59,492 bases of DNA from Desulfobulbaceae bacterium BRH_c16a (GTDB lineage: Bacteria; Desulfobacterota; Desulfobulbia; Desulfobulbales; Desulfocapsaceae). Shown here piece by piece: positions 34,366 through 43,944 of this stretch; position 1 is the first letter of the stretch, and every line of letters begins with the position of its first letter. The notes beneath the pieces are model-generated. The model had not been told where the DNA came from. It saw nothing but the letters and a program-made list of their open reading frames with translations, and made no database searches. The stretch spans positions 1-59,492 of the forward strand of contig LADS01000054.1 in assembly GCA_000961725.1 (NCBI GenBank). The letters are read 5' to 3'. The position numbers were made by a program, and so were the translations under genes.

Positions 34366-36747
34366 CTACTGCTCCATCTCGGCTGCCAGCCGGCGGTACT
34401 GCAGATGATACAGCATCTCGAGGTACCGGTTGGTCTCCTGGCGATCGAGATTGGTGGCAAATTTCCAGAAACCGTAGATGCAGGTCAAAGAGAGCAGTCT
34501 TTTCGCGTATAATCGCCAGGTGTACTGCGACTGTACGCGACTCAGCCCGCCGTCGGAAATCTGCCGCCAATAGTCCGGCTCCGTCCGACACCGGTGCAGG
34601 AACCCTGCAATGAGAGCCGAGGTGGTATCGCCGTGATTAGGGTCGATATGAAAGCCGGAGATGCCGTTTGCGATAATTTCCAAGGGACCGCCATAGCGGG
34701 TAGCGAAAGTGGGCAGCCCGGAAGCCATGGCCTCGATAACGGTCAGGCCGAATGCCTCGAAATAGGCCGGCTGGACAAATATCCCGCGCCGGTCGGCGAT
34801 GCAGCGATACAGTTCGCCGGAGAGCCGCTTGTCGAGGCGCAGCCCGAGCCAGCGGACCTGGTCGTCTAGATTGTACCTGGCGAACAGCTCGTGCATGAGG
34901 TGGATCTGCGACCGTTCCTCTTCATCGCCTGAATGATCGGGGTCGATGTTGCCGCCGATGATGACCAGGTTGGCCACCTCTCGCAGCTTTTCGTTTTCGC
35001 CGTACCATTCCACCAGGCCGGTGAGATTTTTGATCCGGTCGAGGCGAGCCATGGAGAAGACCAATGGCTTTTCAGGGTCCGTCAGGACACCACGACCCTG
35101 TGGATGTCGACCGCCGTAGAGCAGAGAGGAAATTTCCTGCTGCAGTTCGGTGAAACGGCGGTCATGCTCCCGGTAAGAAAAATAAATCTCTTCATCGGCC
35201 CCGGGTGAGACGATATTGAATTTAGGGTCGAAGGCGTCTACACCCTGAAGAACCCGCTGCAGCCCCGGCATGGTGAAGGACGAATAGCTTTCATATTGGC
35301 CGACCACATCGTTTGAACCGGCAATTTCCTGATAAGTCGAGGTAATAATGAAGTCCGCCGAATTCATGGCGATCAGGTCGGCGGTAAACTGGCAGCCAAA
35401 ATGATACTGCTCCTCCATCTGCTTCCAGTACATCGCCGAATAAAGATATTTGGTTTTTTCCAGGGCATGGGCGATGGTGCACTGGGTGACTCCCAGGCTT
35501 TTGGCCATGATGTAGGACACCAGATTGCCGTCCGAATAATTACCGATAACCAGGTCGGGCCGGCGGCCAAGAATCTTCACAACCTCCTCCCGGGCTTCGG
35601 TCGCGAACCGTTCAAGATACGGCCAGACCTGGAAACGGGAGATCCAGTGCGGCAGAACCGAGCCATCCTTGCGCCGGAACGGAATTCGGATGATATGGAC
35701 ATTATCGGTTCCCTGGACGGCTTCCCTGGGGATATTGCAGGGGGTCCCGGCAGCCTCGGGAATGAGTCTGGTGACGATCAGAATCTGTGGCTTTATATCA
35801 AGGCCGTGGTTGAAAATCCGCGCCTGCATTTCCCTCTCGAGAGCCCGCACCTGATCGAGAATATAGACGATCTGACCGCCGGTATCGGGCAGCCCCAGGA
35901 CATTCTCCTGGCCGAAGTAGCCGTGCGGTGAGAGGACCACGATATTAAAGACCATCGGCACCAGGGTAATAAAACGCATGAGGGTTTCATGATCGGGCGC
36001 CTCCAGCAGATCGGCCAGCCGGCTGAAGCTCTTCTCTATCTGTTTTCTGCTCCTCCCCCAGCCCGGCGCAAAACCGAGACCTTCGAGGTGCGGGGCCATA
36101 TCCTGCCACTGGCTCCCCTGGGGCTGCAGCTGGACGTACTCCAGACCATCGGAGAGAGCGGCATGCAGCTCCTTGACGTTCTTTATGCTTTTGTCGATCA
36201 TGAACGGCTGAGTGCCATGACCGTGCACCCGCAGAAAAGCAAATATCAGTTCATCTCCGCCGGCAAGGTTCCGGGATAGCCTGTTGGAAAAGACGCGGTT
36301 GAGAAATTCCACGCCGTGGCCGATGGAACGGGTCTGGGTCATCTTCGGAAAATCACGCTCGAACGGCTGGAGATCGAATTCCAGCACGGGTCCCAACGCA
36401 TCGCCCATCACTATTTTTTCCTTGAAGGCAAGGAAATCGGCAGCGCCGATTTCCAGCAACTCCCTTGTCGCAAAATTGTATCGCAGATAATGCCAGCGGG
36501 CGACTTTCGGCCGGATGGCCATACACAGCCATTGTTCATCGATGGCCGCCTCCTGCGCCTTGGCAATAGCCTCGCCGAGCGGGGTTGCGGCCAGTTGTTC
36601 CTGATTGGAATCGCGGCAGAAGATGAGAAACTCGTCCCATAAATCGCTTTTCAGCAACAGTGTTCTTTCCAGAGATCGGTATCTCTCAAAGAGTGCTTCA
36701 ACCGAATTGAGATTATTATTAAAAAACAACAGCAGTTTGTCGAACAT
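34366..36747 (-). CDS. Sucrose synthase
   Basis: A 793-residue GT4 enzyme that reversibly splits sucrose with UDP or ADP into NDP-glucose and fructose. It has the sucrose-synthase N-terminal regulatory region (about 1-250), then PDTGGQIVYILDQVRALE, FATEAREEVVKILGRRPDLVIGNYSDGN, and the catalytic AYFEAFGLTVIEAMASGLPTFA (EX7E). The length matches bacterial and plant enzymes. AAAGGTG upstream supports ATG 36747. Paired with the facing SPS, it completes a sucrose cycle usable for osmoprotection and for NDP-glucose supply. No invertase or sucrose permease is nearby. Confidence 0.95.
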   Translation of the reverse strand: MFDKLLLFFNNNLNSVEALFERYRSLERTLLLKSDLWDEFLIFCRDSNQEQLAATPLGEAIAKAQEAAIDEQWLCMAIRPKVARWHYLRYNFATRELLEIGAADFLAFKEKIVMGDALGPVLEFDLQPFERDFPKMTQTRSIGHGVEFLNRVFSNRLSRNLAGGDELIFAFLRVHGHGTQPFMIDKSIKNVKELHAALSDGLEYVQLQPQGSQWQDMAPHLEGLGFAPGWGRSRKQIEKSFSRLADLLEAPDHETLMRFITLVPMVFNIVVLSPHGYFGQENVLGLPDTGGQIVYILDQVRALEREMQARIFNHGLDIKPQILIVTRLIPEAAGTPCNIPREAVQGTDNVHIIRIPFRRKDGSVLPHWISRFQVWPYLERFATEAREEVVKILGRRPDLVIGNYSDGNLVSYIMAKSLGVTQCTIAHALEKTKYLYSAMYWKQMEEQYHFGCQFTADLIAMNSADFIITSTYQEIAGSNDVVGQYESYSSFTMPGLQRVLQGVDAFDPKFNIVSPGADEEIYFSYREHDRRFTELQQEISSLLYGGRHPQGRGVLTDPEKPLVFSMARLDRIKNLTGLVEWYGENEKLREVANLVIIGGNIDPDHSGDEEERSQIHLMHELFARYNLDDQVRWLGLRLDKRLSGELYRCIADRRGIFVQPAYFEAFGLTVIEAMASGLPTFATRYGGPLEIIANGISGFHIDPNHGDTTSALIAGFLHRCRTEPDYWRQISDGGLSRVQSQYTWRLYAKRLLSLTCIYGFWKFATNLDRQETNRYLEMLYHLQYRRLAAEMEQ

Positions 36748-36943
36748 GATAACACCTTTTATTGAAATGCAATAATGCTGGAATACTTGAAGGGAAGACA
36801 ACTTCTCCTACAGGATAGCAATGATCCCGGGTAATCGGAAGGGAAAAATTACAAATATATTGTATTCCAGCAACTTAACAAATATAAGGTGATTAAGGAT
36901 TGGAGATTATTGAGGTTAGATAAAGGTGATCATTCTCCAGAAT

Positions 36944-37831
36944 TCATGCTCCGCTTTTACGATAATTGGTAAGCGAGACCCCGGCCAGTACGAGAACTCC
37001 CCCGGCCAGAACAATCGGCTTTATCGATTCGCCGAGGATCAGTGCGGAGAGCATCAGGGCAAAGACCGGCACCAGATTGATAAAGATTCCGGCCCTGGTT
37101 GCTCCTATTTTTTTAATGCCGCTGTAATACAGGGAAAAGCCGATTGCCGTTCCCCCGACACCGAGATAGACAAGGCTGCCCCAGTCAGCCGGGGAGATCT
37201 TTGCCAGCTGACTGAAGAGTCCTGCGTTGGCAGCAGGATAGGCAAGGAGGAGTGTGCCGATAATCGATGAATAACAGACAGCGGCAAGCGGCGAGAGGGA
37301 TCTCAGGACCGATCTGCCGATCAGCGAATAGGCTGCCCAGCTCAGGACGCAGCCTACCAGCGCCTGTTCTCCCTGACCGAAGTTACCGGAGAGAAGCGAT
37401 CCCGGATGGCCATTGCTGATTACCGTTATCGCTCCGGCAAGTGAGACTGTGACTCCGATTATTTTCAGCCGGGTGAGCCGTTCGCGCAGAAAAACTGCGG
37501 CAAGGATGGTGATGACCAGCGGCGTGCCGGCGACGATGAGCGAGGCACGGCCGGCACTGATATATTGCAGGCCGTAAAAGAAAAAGACATTGTAGGCAAA
37601 AACTCCGGTCAACCCCAGGAGGATAAGCGGCAGCCACAATCCCGGCCGGGGCAGGGCCAGTTTGCCGTCGATTATCCGGGTGACCCCTATCATGGCGATG
37701 GAAGCAATAAGAAAGCGCAGAAAAGCGGCGCTCGCAGGTTCCATGGTCCCAGCCAGCAACCTCCCGGCGATGAACGTGCCGCCCCACAGGAACATGGTGA
37801 GGACAAGAGAAAAATAGGTGAGTACAGGCAT
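36944..37831 (-). CDS. DMT-superfamily (EamA) transporter
   Basis: A 295-residue inner-membrane protein with about ten hydrophobic helices in two EamA repeats. It begins VLTMFLWGGTFIAGRLLAG, with the second repeat around VGCVLSWAAYSLIGRSVL and ending LGESIKPIVLAGGVLVLAGV. Such drug/metabolite transporters usually export amino acids or other metabolites; the substrate is unknown. It lies 196 nt beyond the 5' end of the sucrose synthase gene on the same strand, and diverges from the MFS gene. Confidence 0.88.
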   Translation of the reverse strand: MPVLTYFSLVLTMFLWGGTFIAGRLLAGTMEPASAAFLRFLIASIAMIGVTRIIDGKLALPRPGLWLPLILLGLTGVFAYNVFFFYGLQYISAGRASLIVAGTPLVITILAAVFLRERLTRLKIIGVTVSLAGAITVISNGHPGSLLSGNFGQGEQALVGCVLSWAAYSLIGRSVLRSLSPLAAVCYSSIIGTLLLAYPAANAGLFSQLAKISPADWGSLVYLGVGGTAIGFSLYYSGIKKIGATRAGIFINLVPVFALMLSALILGESIKPIVLAGGVLVLAGVSLTNYRKSGA

Positions 37832-38055
37832 CGAAGGCTCGCTGGAAATGGGTCAACATATTGAAGAATGGTTGGATTGTCGGCAAGGATAGTTGTCGAT
37901 TGCATTGCTGTCAACCTTTTCGAGGACCGGATGCAGGCACGGCGCTGGTATTTACTGCGCAGATCCGATATCTTCTCTGGCGGAAGCCTGTCTGTTGAGA
38001 TATGTATGATGGAGAAAAAAAGTCTGTGAAGGTAATTCCGGTGGGGGGAAAGGCG

Positions 38056-39324
38056 ATGAAGATGAAAATGACTAAGGAAGAGTTGAGTTGGGTGCTCTAT
38101 GATGTGGGCAACTCGGCCTTTGTGCTGATCGTGGTGACCGCGCTTATGCCGATTTTTTTCAAGGATGTTGCCGCAGCGACCATGAGTGGCGCGGAATCGA
38201 CCGCCAACTGGGGCTTTGCCAATTCCATCGCCTCTTTCATCCTCGCCGTTTTAGCCCCGATTCTTGGGGCGATGGCCGATTACCAGGGAAGGAAGAAGCA
38301 GTTTTTCCTGGCGTTTCTTGGCCTCGGGATCTGTTTTACCCTGCTGCTGGCAACAGTCGGTGAAGGACAATGGCTGTTGTGTCTCGCACTCTTTATCCTT
38401 GCCCGGGTGGGGTGGGCCGGAGCGAACATCTTCTATGACGCCTTTCTCCCGGATGTCGCCAGCCGGGAGCGCATGGACCTCATCTCCGCCAGGGGGTACG
38501 GTTACGGCTATGTCGGCAGCGTTATTCCTTTTCTGGTGATAATCGGCCTCATCTTTTTTTCCGGCATGGAGGACGGGTTGCCGGCCGGGCCGACCAGGGT
38601 CGGGTTCGTCATCGTCGCGTTGTGGTGGCTGATCTTTTCATTGCCGGCAATGAAGAACCTGCGGCAGGTTTATTTTCTTCCGGCGCAGCCGTCCCAGGTG
38701 AGCGAAAGCTTTCGGCGGCTGTGGCAGACAATGACGGAAATCCGCAAGTACCGGCAGGTGTTTCTGTTTCTCGCAGCCTATTTTTTCTATATCGACGGGG
38801 TGGACACCATAATCACCATGTCTGTCGCCTATGGCCGGGATATCGGTTTTGGCGTGACCATGTTGATCGTGGTGCTGCTGGTCATTCAGCTGCTGGCCTT
38901 TCCCTTTGCCCTGCTGTTTGGCCGACTGGCCACGGTATATTCAACCAGACGCCTGCTGTACGCCGGAATCGCTGTTTACAGCATTGCCACCCTCATCGCC
39001 TTCTTTTTGCCGGTGATCGACGACATGAGGGTGAAAACCCTGGCATTCTGGTTTATCGCCGTGCTGGTAGCCTCTTCCATGGGCGGAATACAGGCCCTCA
39101 GCAGAAGCTATTTCGGTAAATTGATTCCACCGGAAAAGAGCGCGGAATTTTTCGGTTTTTATAATGTTTTCGGCAAGTTCGCGGCAATTACCGGACCTTT
39201 ATTGATGGGCGTGGTCGGTCGCATCACCGGTGAGACCCGGTGGGGAGTACTCTGCATTCTGGGACTTTTTGCAGCCGGCGCTTTTTTGCTCGGCAAAGTC
39301 GAGGAGCCGGTCGGGCAACACTAG
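38056..39324 (+). CDS. MFS transporter, UMF1/Atg22-like family
   Basis: A 422-residue protein with about twelve membrane helices. LSWVLYDVGNSAFVLIV near the start and AILGAMADYQGRKKQF-like sequence between helices 2 and 3 identify the UMF1 (Atg22-like) branch of the major facilitator superfamily. SMGGIQALSRSYFGKLIPP near residue 350 is another family mark. Substrates are unknown; amino acid efflux is suggested for eukaryotic relatives. ATG 38056 follows a G-rich ribosome site (GGGGGAAAGG); the upstream ATG at 38002 is less likely. It converges on the ClC gene with 19 nt between the stops. Confidence 0.88.
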   Translation: MKMKMTKEELSWVLYDVGNSAFVLIVVTALMPIFFKDVAAATMSGAESTANWGFANSIASFILAVLAPILGAMADYQGRKKQFFLAFLGLGICFTLLLATVGEGQWLLCLALFILARVGWAGANIFYDAFLPDVASRERMDLISARGYGYGYVGSVIPFLVIIGLIFFSGMEDGLPAGPTRVGFVIVALWWLIFSLPAMKNLRQVYFLPAQPSQVSESFRRLWQTMTEIRKYRQVFLFLAAYFFYIDGVDTIITMSVAYGRDIGFGVTMLIVVLLVIQLLAFPFALLFGRLATVYSTRRLLYAGIAVYSIATLIAFFLPVIDDMRVKTLAFWFIAVLVASSMGGIQALSRSYFGKLIPPEKSAEFFGFYNVFGKFAAITGPLLMGVVGRITGETRWGVLCILGLFAAGAFLLGKVEEPVGQH

Positions 39325-39343
39325 ACTTGCCATGCTAAGGAGC

Positions 39344-41437
39344 TCAACTGGATTGGCCGGGCAACCTGCATGAATTGAGAAAATCTTTGATCCCGTCGAT
39401 ATCCTTGAGACGACCGTAGACGGTTATGACATCGCCGACATTCAGGGCGGTGTTTCCCCTCGGGATAATGATCTGACCGCCTCGCTTGATGGAGACCATG
39501 TTGATCGTTTCCGGCAGCATAAGGTCCTTGATCAGGGCATTGCTGCAGGTATCTTCTTCTTTCAGGACAAATTCGACGAAACCGTTTTCCTTTGTTTTAC
39601 GCAGTTCCACCTGGTGTTCGACTATCTGGCCGCGCTGTTTGCGGACGACGCCGACATCGTAGGCGCGAAGAATATCGCTTCGACTGATGATGCCGCACAG
39701 CGTTTTTGAGCCGTCTCTTGCGACAACCGGAAGCCTGGCCAGATCACGCGGCGACATCTTCTGGATGGCGACCCAGATCGGTTCGTCGGGAAAAACCGTG
39801 ATCGGATCTTCCACCGCCAGCTTGGCGACGGTCAGACCTTTGGAACTGAAATTCTCCACCGACTGGGCGCGATGGATGTCCTGCAGGGTGATGATGCCCC
39901 ACAGCTTGTTGTTGTCGGCCATCACCGGAAAGCCGAGGATATTGGTCTCCTGGAAGAGGGCCATCACCTCGGAGAACGAGGAATCCTTATGGACGGTGAC
40001 CGGCTTGCTCTTCATGACCTCGCTGACCCTTACGCCCTGCATGATGTCCATATCCCGGCCACCCGAAAACCGCACTCCGCGTTTGGCGAGTTTCATGGTG
40101 TAGATCGACTCCGGGTGCAGCCACTGGGCGAAATAGCTGGCCGTGACTCCCGCTACCATAAGCGGCAGGATCATGGCGTAGTCGTTGCTCATTTCAAAAA
40201 CGATGAGCATGGCGGTGAGCGGCGCTCTGGCCGTTGCCGAAAAAAGGGCCGCCATGCCGACCAGGGCGAAAGCCCCTGTGTTTGCGCCGATCTCGGGAAA
40301 CCAGATGCCGAAAAAGTGGCCCATGGTCCCGCCCAGCATGGCGCCGATAAAGAGCGACGGGGCGAAAACACCGCCGGAGTTGCCGGAGCCCAGGGTGAAC
40401 GAGGTCGCCAGCGGCTTGAGGAAGATCAGCACAATCAGAATCCACAGCGGAGTGTGGCCCTGGATGGCCGCCTCGATGACGGGAAAGCCGGAGCCGTACA
40501 TATGCGGAATAGGAGTGTCAAGGCTTGCGCCGTGGGCACCCGACCCTGTCGGAAAGCTCAGGTTGGGCAGGTGCATATAGGCCAGACCGACCACGCCGAG
40601 AAGCAGGCCGCCGACAGCCGGTTTGAAGATCTGGGGGAACTTCCAGCCGTCAAAAACGTTTTCGGCGAAATTCAACATCCTGATGAACATGATCCCGATG
40701 ATGGCGGCTGCGAGTCCCAGGATCAAGTAGAGAAAGATTTCTTCAAGCCCGTGCATGCTGTAGGCCGGGACCTGGAAGGCGAACCTGTCGCCGATGATCG
40801 ACCGGCTGACCACTGCGGCGGAAACGGCGGCAATGACAACATTGCCGAAAGCCCGCATCTGCAGGCCGCACATCAGTACCTCGATCGCAAAGACCACGCC
40901 GGCGATTGGGGCATTAAAAGTTGCGGCGATACCGGCGGCGGCACCGCAGGCGACGAGGTTGCGAATACGCTCATCGGAGAGACGGAGTATCTGGCCCATG
41001 GAGGAGCCAAGCGCCGATCCTACCTGGATAATCGGACCTTCGCGGCCCGCCGAGCCACCGGTGCCGATGCAGAGCGCCGAGGCGACGATCTTGGCGGCGG
41101 CGACCCTTGGCCGGATCCTGCCCCCTCGGAGAATGAGCGCCTGCATTACTTCGGGAACACCGTGGCCTTTCGCCTCCTGGGCAAAAAGTATCAGCGGCCC
41201 CACCAGCAATCCACCAATAATGGGGATAATCAGGTAGATCCACTTGCCGAGAAAGGGCACCATCTCGGAGACCGATCCATAGGAGAAATCCTGAATGGCA
41301 AAAATCAATTTGACGAAGAACACCGATGCAAGACCGGTAGTTGCTCCTACAATCACAGAAAGAATGAGAAGAAGGAGCCCTTCCGGAGGGGAAAAGCGAT
41401 CAAGGTACCAGCTGAGGGTCGACCTTTTAGGTGTCAT
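39344..41437 (-). CDS. ClC chloride channel/transporter with CBS and TrkA_C domains
   Basis: A 697-residue membrane protein. The ClC core (about 20-430) keeps the anion-filter motifs GHGVPEV, GSAGREGPIIQ (gating glutamate) and GSGNSGGVFAP. At the inner proton-glutamate site the protein reads FAIEVLM, with Val where H+/Cl- antiporters carry Glu. This favours passive Cl- conduction or uncoupled transport, but is not proof. Two CBS domains (about 445-570), possibly nucleotide-sensing, and a TrkA_C domain (about 610-690) complete it. ATG 41437 is chosen because the membrane core follows directly; its ribosome site is weak. It fits osmotic or pH homeostasis alongside the sucrose genes. Confidence 0.92.
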   Translation of the reverse strand: MTPKRSTLSWYLDRFSPPEGLLLLILSVIVGATTGLASVFFVKLIFAIQDFSYGSVSEMVPFLGKWIYLIIPIIGGLLVGPLILFAQEAKGHGVPEVMQALILRGGRIRPRVAAAKIVASALCIGTGGSAGREGPIIQVGSALGSSMGQILRLSDERIRNLVACGAAAGIAATFNAPIAGVVFAIEVLMCGLQMRAFGNVVIAAVSAAVVSRSIIGDRFAFQVPAYSMHGLEEIFLYLILGLAAAIIGIMFIRMLNFAENVFDGWKFPQIFKPAVGGLLLGVVGLAYMHLPNLSFPTGSGAHGASLDTPIPHMYGSGFPVIEAAIQGHTPLWILIVLIFLKPLATSFTLGSGNSGGVFAPSLFIGAMLGGTMGHFFGIWFPEIGANTGAFALVGMAALFSATARAPLTAMLIVFEMSNDYAMILPLMVAGVTASYFAQWLHPESIYTMKLAKRGVRFSGGRDMDIMQGVRVSEVMKSKPVTVHKDSSFSEVMALFQETNILGFPVMADNNKLWGIITLQDIHRAQSVENFSSKGLTVAKLAVEDPITVFPDEPIWVAIQKMSPRDLARLPVVARDGSKTLCGIISRSDILRAYDVGVVRKQRGQIVEHQVELRKTKENGFVEFVLKEEDTCSNALIKDLMLPETINMVSIKRGGQIIIPRGNTALNVGDVITVYGRLKDIDGIKDFLNSCRLPGQSS

Positions 41438-41648
41438 GGGGTTCCGCCGGGGAAAGAAGCTGCTGCGCAAATAGCAATAGCATTACGATTACAACTGAAA
41501 TTCCAGCTGCATCAAAATACAAACAGGCACATTTGTCCTGTCCTGAATCAGGCACTATTACCTCTTGCGGATGAGAGATTCAAGTCAAAACATAGAAAAA
41601 TGCGCCGGTATTCGCTGCCCTGCCGGTTTTTAAACGCACCTTTTCAAC

Positions 41649-42743
41649 TCACTTGAATGTCAGTGCTTTTCGAGCTTCCTGGCGCAGGAGCATGTCGAGG
41701 ATGACTAAAGCGGCCATTCCTTCTACTATCGGCACGGCTCTCGCCACAACGCACGGGTCATGTCGCCCTTTAGCCTCAAGAACTGCTTCTTTGCCTGAAA
41801 AATCGACGGTTTCCTGCGGCAGGGAAATAGTCGCCGGCGGTTTGAAGGCGATGCGCAGGTTTATCGGCTCGCCATTGCTGATGCCGCCCTGAATGCCGCC
41901 GGATCTATTGGTAACCGTGCCCAGCCTGCCGTCTTTCTGGGTAAAGGGATCATTGTGACGGGAGCCTCGAAGTCTGGTCCCGGCAAAACCCGAGCCGATT
42001 TCAAAACCTTTGGTGGCCGGGATGGCAAGCATCGCCTGGGCAAGTTTTGCCTCCAGTTTCTCAAACGTCGGTTCCCCAAGGCCCACCGGGACATTGCGGA
42101 TGACGCAGGAGACCACGCCGCCCACCGAATCGCCGATTGCCTTCAGTTCGCCAACCAGCTCTTCCATTTTCGCTGCGGCCTCTCGGTCGGGACAGCGGAT
42201 AATGGTGGCGTCGACCTCATCCCGGCTGATAGTAAGGTTGTCGATGGCGGCCGAGTCGATCTCGCCGACACTGCTCACCCAGGCGACTATCTCGATATTG
42301 CATTTCTCTTTCAGGACCTTCGCGGCTATTGCCCCGGAAGCGACCGTGCCGATGGTTTCCCTCGCACTCGATCTGCCGCCGCCGGAAGAGGCCCTGATGC
42401 CGTATTTCATCTGATAGGTGTAATCGGCGTGGGAAGGGCGGGGGATGTCCCGCATGTTGCCGTAATCTTTAGGGCGCTGGTCTTTATTGGCGACCTGCAG
42501 GGCGATCGGCGTGCCGAGGGTTCTGCCGTTTTCCGTGCCGGAGAGGATTATCACCTGATCGGCCTCCTGCCGGTCGGTCGACAGCGCACTCTGACCCGGT
42601 CGTCTTCTGTCCAGCTGGGCCTGGATATCTGCTTCCGAGAGCGCAAGACCCGGCGGACAGCCGTCTATGACCACACCTACTGCCTTGCAGTGCGATTCAC
42701 CGAAAGTGCTCACCCGAAAAAGTGTGCCGAAGTTGCTTGACAT
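41649..42743 (-). CDS. aroC: Chorismate synthase
   Basis: A 364-residue FMN-dependent lyase that makes chorismate from EPSP, the last step of the shikimate pathway. Diagnostic segments are FGTLFRVSTFGESHCKAVGVVIDGCPPG, LSGTENGRTLGTPIAL, RPSHADYTYQMKYG and ASSGGGRSSARETIGTVASGA. The length is standard. It stands alone, 211 nt divergent from the radical SAM gene, with no other aro gene in view. Confidence 0.96.
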   Translation of the reverse strand: MSSNFGTLFRVSTFGESHCKAVGVVIDGCPPGLALSEADIQAQLDRRRPGQSALSTDRQEADQVIILSGTENGRTLGTPIALQVANKDQRPKDYGNMRDIPRPSHADYTYQMKYGIRASSGGGRSSARETIGTVASGAIAAKVLKEKCNIEIVAWVSSVGEIDSAAIDNLTISRDEVDATIIRCPDREAAAKMEELVGELKAIGDSVGGVVSCVIRNVPVGLGEPTFEKLEAKLAQAMLAIPATKGFEIGSGFAGTRLRGSRHNDPFTQKDGRLGTVTNRSGGIQGGISNGEPINLRIAFKPPATISLPQETVDFSGKEAVLEAKGRHDPCVVARAVPIVEGMAALVILDMLLRQEARKALTFK

Positions 42744-42953
42744 GAATGGTACTCCTCTTGAAAAAGAAAAACCGGTAAAAAGGAAAAAGCATTACCACGT
42801 GGCGTTCTCTTTGCCACAGGTCGCTCTCCATTTGTACCAAAACGTGCAATAATGTATATGAAAAAATATTTGTAAAGCTTTCATTGCAGAATATATGAGC
42901 ATACAGTGTAAGGGAGAACGCAATCGTAGATACAAGCAGAGGAGGGATTGGCT

Positions 42954-43898
42954 ATGACAGCAAGTTATCTGGCGATGGATTCAGGCATTCTGCAGGAGCG
43001 GATAGAGCGGAGTCTGGAATTACTCATGTCCTGCCGGCTCTGTCCCCGGCAGTGCGGGGTGGATCGTTTTGCCGGTGAAAAAGGCTATTGTCGAACCGGG
43101 CGCTTTGCCGAGGTGGCGAGTTACGGCCCCCATTTCGGCGAGGAGCAGGTCCTGGTGGGCACCCGTGGCTCGGGAACCATCTTCTTCTGCGGCTGCAACC
43201 TGCTCTGCAATTTTTGTCAGAACTATGAAATCAGCCGCGTTTCGGATCCGGACTGCCAACCGGTCAGTGATGAAAAGCTTGCGGCAATAATGGTGGAATT
43301 GCAGGAAGCCGGCTGCCACAATATCAATTTTGTCACCCCAACCCATGTCATGCCCCAGATTCTCGCCGCTCTTCCCCATGCCATCCGCGCCGGGCTGCGT
43401 GTTCCTCTGGTCTATAATTGCGGCGGCTATGAACGGGTGGAGTCGTTGCAACTGCTCGACCGGATTGTCGATATCTACATGCCCGACACCAAATTCTGGG
43501 ATTCCAGATCCGGTCTTCGCTATGCGAACGCCCCGGACTATCCGGAGAAAATGAAAGCGGCTCTAGCCGAAATTCAGCGCCAGGTAGGAGACCTGCGACT
43601 GGATGCCCAAGGCCTTGCCGAACAAGGGCTGCTGGTCCGGCATCTGCTTATGCCTGGCGGCCTTGCCGAGGGCAGGGCGATTTTTCATTTTCTTGCAAAA
43701 GAGATCTCGCCGAACTGTTATGTCAACATCATGGACCAGTACCGGCCATGTGGCGAAGCGGCGCTTGGGGGAGAGGGCGGGGGTATGATCGAGAGTACCA
43801 TGTATAATCAGGCGATTCGGGCCGCAAAGTCGGCCGGTCTCAGTCGTCTAGACCAGCGCGATCTGGCAGAACTCATCCGCCGCCTCATGGCGCGCTAA
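42954..43898 (+). CDS. Radical SAM protein, PflA-like (COG1313 type)
   Basis: A 314-residue radical SAM enzyme resembling pyruvate-formate-lyase activating enzyme. An N-terminal cysteine set (C27, C30, C34, C46) precedes the SAM cluster motif CNLLCNFCQNYEIS (C81, C85, C88; CX3CX2C). NINFVTPTHVMPQILAAL and YNCGGYERVESL are typical of this subgroup. The activated partner is unknown, and no glycyl-radical enzyme is adjacent. GGAGGG at 42941-42946 fixes ATG 42954. Cofactor or protein modification is possible. Confidence 0.88.
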   Translation: MTASYLAMDSGILQERIERSLELLMSCRLCPRQCGVDRFAGEKGYCRTGRFAEVASYGPHFGEEQVLVGTRGSGTIFFCGCNLLCNFCQNYEISRVSDPDCQPVSDEKLAAIMVELQEAGCHNINFVTPTHVMPQILAALPHAIRAGLRVPLVYNCGGYERVESLQLLDRIVDIYMPDTKFWDSRSGLRYANAPDYPEKMKAALAEIQRQVGDLRLDAQGLAEQGLLVRHLLMPGGLAEGRAIFHFLAKEISPNCYVNIMDQYRPCGEAALGGEGGGMIESTMYNQAIRAAKSAGLSRLDQRDLAELIRRLMAR

Positions 43899-43944
43899 TT
43901 CAACGAACGTTTGAGATTCTCCCAGGTCTAGCCCCAGGCATCGC
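43899..43944 (-). repeat. Degenerate copy of the 3' end of an EamA transporter gene
   Basis: Read on the minus strand this segment gives DAWG-stop-TWENLKRSL, matching the C-terminus AWGQTWENRKRTLH of the EamA protein whose gene ends at 45518. In DNA, 43911-43940 and 45534-45563 agree at about 26 of 30 positions in the same orientation. It carries an in-frame TAG and is not functional. The two copies flank the 1.6-kb island between them. Confidence 0.7.

Noticed and set aside
39872..41656. Long plus-strand open frame (594 aa) opposite the ClC gene
   Set aside because: It is charged, low in hydrophobic order, and lies wholly antisense to a ClC gene with every diagnostic motif.
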